Below are positions 60,808 through 64,000 of a DNA stretch of 64,000 bases, one piece after another (the stretch's first letter is position 1; every line of letters begins with the position of its first letter). The position numbers and the translations under genes were made by a program. Source of the DNA: Xanthomonas hortorum pv. pelargonii (GTDB lineage Bacteria; Pseudomonadota; Gammaproteobacteria; Xanthomonadales; Xanthomonadaceae); assembly GCF_024499015.1 (NCBI RefSeq), contig NZ_CP098604.1, positions 930,001 through 994,000 on the forward strand, written 5' to 3'. The notes below the pieces were generated by a model, which saw only the letters and a program-made list of their open reading frames with translations, was not told the origin of the DNA and did no database searches.

Positions 60808-63101
60808 ACGCACGCAGCACCGATCTATCCAACAGCGACCTGACCCCACCGGTTGCCGACAGCGGCACCGGCTATCGCCCCACCGGCACCGGCGTCACCC
60901 GCATCGACGGGCGTGCCAAGGTCACCGGCCAGGCGCGCTATGCCGCCGAATGGCCGGTGCCGGATCTGGCCTATGGCGTGGTGGTCAACAGCAGCATCGC
61001 CAAGGGCGAGATCGTCGCCTTCCATCTCGCCGCCGCGCGTGCAGTGCCCGGCGTGCTGGAAATCGTCACCCATGAAAACCGCCCGCATATGCGCGGCATG
61101 GACCTGTTCTACAAGGACATGACCGCACCTGCCGGTTCGCCGTTCCGCCCCTTGTACGACAACAAGATCCTGTACAGCGGCCAGCCGATCGCTCTGGTGG
61201 TTGCCGAAACCTTCGAAGCGGCGCGCCACGCGGCGCATCTGGTGGAAGTGGAGCTGCTACAGGACCCGCACGAAACCAACCTGATGACCAATCTGGACCG
61301 TGCGCACAAACCCAAGGCCATGAAGGCAGGTTTCTCCCCGCCGCCCAAGGACAAGGGCGAGCCGGAGACCGCGTTCGCCGATGCCGCCGTGCAGGTCCAG
61401 GCCGACTATTACAGCGGCGTGGAGCACCACAATCCGATGGAGTTGTTCGCCTCCACCGTGATCCGCGAGGACGATGGCCACTTCACCATTTACGACAAGA
61501 CCCAGGGCTCGCAGAACAGCCGTTGGTATGTCTCGCATGTGTTCGGTTTGAGCAAGCGCAAGGTCACCGTGCGCAATCCCTACGTGGGCGGTGCCTTCGG
61601 CTCCGGGCTGCGCCCGCAGTATCAATTGCCGCTTGCGGTGATGGCCTCGATCCTGCTGGACCGCTCGGTGCGCGTGGTGCTGACGCGGCAACATATGTTC
61701 ACCTTCGGCCATCGCCCGGAGACATTGCAGCGGCTCAAGCTCGGTGCAGACCGCGACGGCACCTTGCGTGCGATCTGGCACGAAGCCATTGCCGAAACCT
61801 CACGCATCGAGGATTACGTCGAGGTGGTGGTCAACTGGAGCGGGCAGTTGTACGCCTGCGACAACGTGCATCTGGGCTACAACCTGGTGAGCCTGGACCA
61901 GTTCAGCCCGATGGACATGCGCGCACCCGGCGCCGCACACGGCGTGCATGCGCTGGAAGTGGCGATGGACGAGCTGTCCTATGAGCTCGGCATGGATCCG
62001 CTGGCGCTACGCCTGAAGAATTACGCCGAGGTCAATCCGGCCGACGACAAGCCTTTTTCCAGCAAGGCGCTGCGCGCCTGCTACCAGCAAGGTGCCGAGC
62101 GCTTCGGTTGGGCGCAGCGCCCGTTGCAGCCGCGCGCGCGCAAGGAAGGCAACGAATGGGTCGGCTGGGGCATGGCCACCGGCCAATGGGATGCGATGCA
62201 GATGTTTGCGCGCGCGCACGCCGTGTTGCATGCCGATGGGCGGCTGGTGGTGAGCAGTGCGGCCAGCGATATCGGCACCGGCACCTACACGGTGATGGCG
62301 ATGATCGCCGCCGAAGCGCTGGGCTTGCCGCTGGAACAGGTCACCTTCCAGCTCGGCGATTCCACACTGCCGGTCGCACCGATCGAAGGCGGCTCGTCGC
62401 ATGTGACCACGGTGGGTTCGGCGGTGGATGGTGCATGCGGAAAACTACGCGCGCGGCTGCTGCGGCTCGCTCAGGCATTGCCCAATTCGCGCTTTACCAA
62501 GGCCAAACTGGACGAGGTGGTCTTCGCCGATGGCATGCTGGCATTGCGCGCCGATGCCGGCACCACCGTCGCCTTGACCGAGCTGTTGCGTGCCGCTCAG
62601 CTGGACCAGATCGAAGACAAGTTCCTGCTGCTGCCCAACGTGTTCAAGCAACGCAAATACACCCGTGCCACCCATGGCGCGGTGTTCGTGGAAGTGCGCG
62701 TGGACGAAGAGCTGGGCACGGTGCGGGTGACCCGCGTGGTCAGCGCGATCGCAGCCGGGCGCATCCTCAACCCGATCACCGCGCGCAGCCAGATTGTGGG
62801 TGGTGTGGTGTGGGGCATCGGCCAGGCGTTGCACGAGCACACCCAGTCCGATCACCGTTTCGGCCGCTTCATGAATCACGATTTTGCGATGTATCACGTC
62901 TCGGCCAACGCCGACATTCACGACATCGATGTGATCTTCGCCGACGAGGACGACCGCATCGTCAGCAGCCTGGGCGCGAAGGGCGTGGGCGAAATCGGCC
63001 TGGTCGGTGTTTCGGCGGCGATCTGCAATGCGATCTTCCATGCCACCGGCAAGCGCATCCGCAGCACACCGATGACGCCGGACAAGGTGATGGCGGACTG
63101 A
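60804..63101 (+). CDS. paoC: Molybdenum-cofactor subunit of PaoABC-type aldehyde oxidoreductase
   Basis: 765 residues. The xanthine oxidase-like large subunit is recognisable from RIDGRAKVTGQARYAAEWPV, MELFASTVIREDDGHFTIYD, VGGAFGSGLRPQYQLPLAVM (molybdopterin loop), FSPMDMRAPGAAHGVHALEV and the C-terminal LGAKGVGEIGLVGVSAAICN carrying the catalytic Glu. It oxidises aldehydes, often aromatic, to acids. The paoD maturation gene is not directly downstream. The operon ends 99 bp before a convergent TetR gene. Confidence 0.93.
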   Translation: MNARSTDLSNSDLTPPVADSGTGYRPTGTGVTRIDGRAKVTGQARYAAEWPVPDLAYGVVVNSSIAKGEIVAFHLAAARAVPGVLEIVTHENRPHMRGMDLFYKDMTAPAGSPFRPLYDNKILYSGQPIALVVAETFEAARHAAHLVEVELLQDPHETNLMTNLDRAHKPKAMKAGFSPPPKDKGEPETAFADAAVQVQADYYSGVEHHNPMELFASTVIREDDGHFTIYDKTQGSQNSRWYVSHVFGLSKRKVTVRNPYVGGAFGSGLRPQYQLPLAVMASILLDRSVRVVLTRQHMFTFGHRPETLQRLKLGADRDGTLRAIWHEAIAETSRIEDYVEVVVNWSGQLYACDNVHLGYNLVSLDQFSPMDMRAPGAAHGVHALEVAMDELSYELGMDPLALRLKNYAEVNPADDKPFSSKALRACYQQGAERFGWAQRPLQPRARKEGNEWVGWGMATGQWDAMQMFARAHAVLHADGRLVVSSAASDIGTGTYTVMAMIAAEALGLPLEQVTFQLGDSTLPVAPIEGGSSHVTTVGSAVDGACGKLRARLLRLAQALPNSRFTKAKLDEVVFADGMLALRADAGTTVALTELLRAAQLDQIEDKFLLLPNVFKQRKYTRATHGAVFVEVRVDEELGTVRVTRVVSAIAAGRILNPITARSQIVGGVVWGIGQALHEHTQSDHRFGRFMNHDFAMYHVSANADIHDIDVIFADEDDRIVSSLGAKGVGEIGLVGVSAAICNAIFHATGKRIRSTPMTPDKVMAD

Positions 63102-63200
63102 GAAATGCGGGGCGATGTGCTTGCGATACACAACGCCACTGGATGTTGATGAGGTACTCAGCGGGCCCAATGCATCCATTGCACTGGGCCCGTTTCAGTT

Positions 63201-63926
63201 TCAGCGCTGGTGTAGGTCCACGCGTGGTGTGCTGCTGCTCATCCATGCAACGAGTATGGAGTCAACGCCAATCAGCCAATCAACGGCGCGCGGTTTTTTC
63301 TTGCCTTGCGCATCGGCACCACCGGCCTGCACCGTTGCCAAGGCCATGGTGATCAACCCGGCGATCAACCGCCGCAGCACTGCCTCATTGTCGGCCGAGG
63401 CCTTCAAACTGGTGGTGGCAAGCCGCAGGATATACGCCAGATCGGCCGCCGACATGGCGCTATCGGCACGCACATGCGGGCTCAGCAGCTGCACCAGCGT
63501 GGTTTCCATCTGCTGGTACAGAGCGCCCAGCGCATCGGGCGCATACACCCCGCAGTTGGCCACCAGATCCATGCCGTTGTCCGAACCGATCACTGCCGCC
63601 ACCGGCTCCAGCACCCAGATATCGAACAAGTGCCGCAACTGGGTCTGCAAATCTTGTGAGCCACGCACGCGCTGGGCGGTTTCGACCATGCAGAATGCGC
63701 GCTGGCGCGCCACTTGCGCGGCGAAGATCGCCTCCTTGTTGGCGAAGGCGGCATACAGCGAGGGCCGCGACATCTGCGTGGCCTGCGCAATATCGCTCAT
63801 GCTCACCTTGCGGTAGCCATGACGCAGAAACAGCTGCAGCGCCACCTCCATGACGCGCGCCTCCTTGCTTACAGCCTGGGGCGCGGCAGGCGCAGGCACT
63901 GCCTTCGATGACTTTACACTTGACAT
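63201..63926 (-). CDS. TetR-family transcriptional regulator
   Basis: 241 residues. The N-terminal helix-turn-helix (about 22-68) reads VMEVALQLFLRHGYRKVSMS, then DIAQATQMSRPSLYAAFANK. The C-terminal ligand domain contains DLVANCGVYAPDALGALYQQ. A disordered Ala/Pro-rich N-terminal stretch precedes the DNA-binding part. It is convergent with paoABC and divergent from a gene that starts at 63984. TTTACA/TGTAAA dyads in the shared promoter region point to autoregulation plus control of the divergent gene. Confidence 0.92.
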   Translation of the reverse strand: MSSVKSSKAVPAPAAPQAVSKEARVMEVALQLFLRHGYRKVSMSDIAQATQMSRPSLYAAFANKEAIFAAQVARQRAFCMVETAQRVRGSQDLQTQLRHLFDIWVLEPVAAVIGSDNGMDLVANCGVYAPDALGALYQQMETTLVQLLSPHVRADSAMSAADLAYILRLATTSLKASADNEAVLRRLIAGLITMALATVQAGGADAQGKKKPRAVDWLIGVDSILVAWMSSSTPRVDLHQR

Positions 63927-63968
63927 TATTTGTAAATAGGTAAACCTTACACGTTCCGCAGAGTGTAA
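63913..63968. promoter_or_regulatory. Candidate TetR operators in the divergent promoter
   Basis: Two inverted repeats lie in a row: TTTACA (63913-63918)/TGTAAA (63931-63936) spaced 12 bp, and TTACAC (63947-63952)/GTGTAA (63963-63968) spaced 10 bp. All four half-sites share the TTTACAC/GTGTAAA theme. They flank the start of the TetR gene and precede the ATG at 63984. Confidence 0.6.
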
Positions 63969-63983
63969 AGCACAGTGACCGCC

Positions 63984-64000
63984 ATGACCTCAACCGACAC
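63984..64000 (+). CDS. Start of a divergent gene, cut by the window end
   Basis: An ATG at 63984 follows the operator region and begins MTSTD before the window ends. Its position opposite the TetR gene makes it the likely regulated partner. Too little is visible to say what it encodes. Confidence 0.4.

Noticed and set aside
1..64000. CRISPR arrays, tRNA, rRNA, insertion sequences, prophage genes
   Set aside because: No regularly spaced repeats, no cloverleaf or rRNA-like sequence, no transposase, integrase or phage structural motifs were recognised on either strand.

Overview
The window is high-GC DNA that looks like a Xanthomonas chromosome (Gammaproteobacteria, Xanthomonadaceae). This rests on gene content and order recognised by eye, not on a search: a lexA2-imuA-imuB-dnaE2 mutasome cassette with a TGTACA-type LexA2 box, a bacterial ACE-like M2 peptidase, a protein with the C-terminal domain of Xanthomonas type IV secretion effectors, a FecI/FecR-driven TonB-dependent receptor, minCDE, and a tandem glycine riboswitch before gcvP. 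No rRNA, tRNA, CRISPR array, insertion sequence or prophage was seen.

Layout. 1-6 kb: partial purT, a compact SPFH-protein operon with two 59-residue proteins, a VanY-like peptidase with a doubtful start, alkA, a DUF423 protein and an anchored SRPBCC protein. 6.4-8.3 kb: a DesKR-like two-component pair. 8.5-11 kb: a GNAT gene with minCDE. 11-18 kb: an OmpR/EnvZ-type pair divergent from a lipid A modification operon (ArnT-like glycosyltransferase, PAP2 phosphatase, EptA). 18-25 kb: a composite intergenic repeat, the M2 peptidase, the putative T4SS effector and a Bcr/CflA pump. 25-34 kb: riboswitch-controlled gcvP, an esterase, an aldo/keto reductase and a large catalase, followed by a second composite repeat in opposite orientation. 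34-44 kb: a PAS-AraC regulator, an S9 peptidase, an outer-membrane channel-like protein, an OPT transporter and an HDOD protein. 44-51 kb: the SOS mutagenesis cassette and a divergent AbrB/Doc toxin-antitoxin pair. 51-59 kb: a nutrient-scavenging locus (EEP phosphohydrolase fused to a jacalin-like lectin, histidine acid phosphatase, TonB receptor, fecR broken by a 4-bp duplication, fecI). 59-64 kb: paoABC molybdo-flavoprotein genes with a convergent TetR regulator.

How genes work together. The 11.7-18.1 kb block reads as an envelope-stress module: a sensor with two periplasmic ExxE motifs beside enzymes that decorate lipid A. The 51-59 kb block reads as regulated uptake plus extracytoplasmic hydrolysis of phosphorylated compounds, possibly inositol phosphates, but its anti-sigma gene is frameshifted. 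The most unusual items are the ~430-450 bp composite repeat (two full copies and one fragment), the effector candidate with no visible immunity partner, the fecR lesion, and a perfect 30-bp palindrome just upstream of the acid phosphatase gene.
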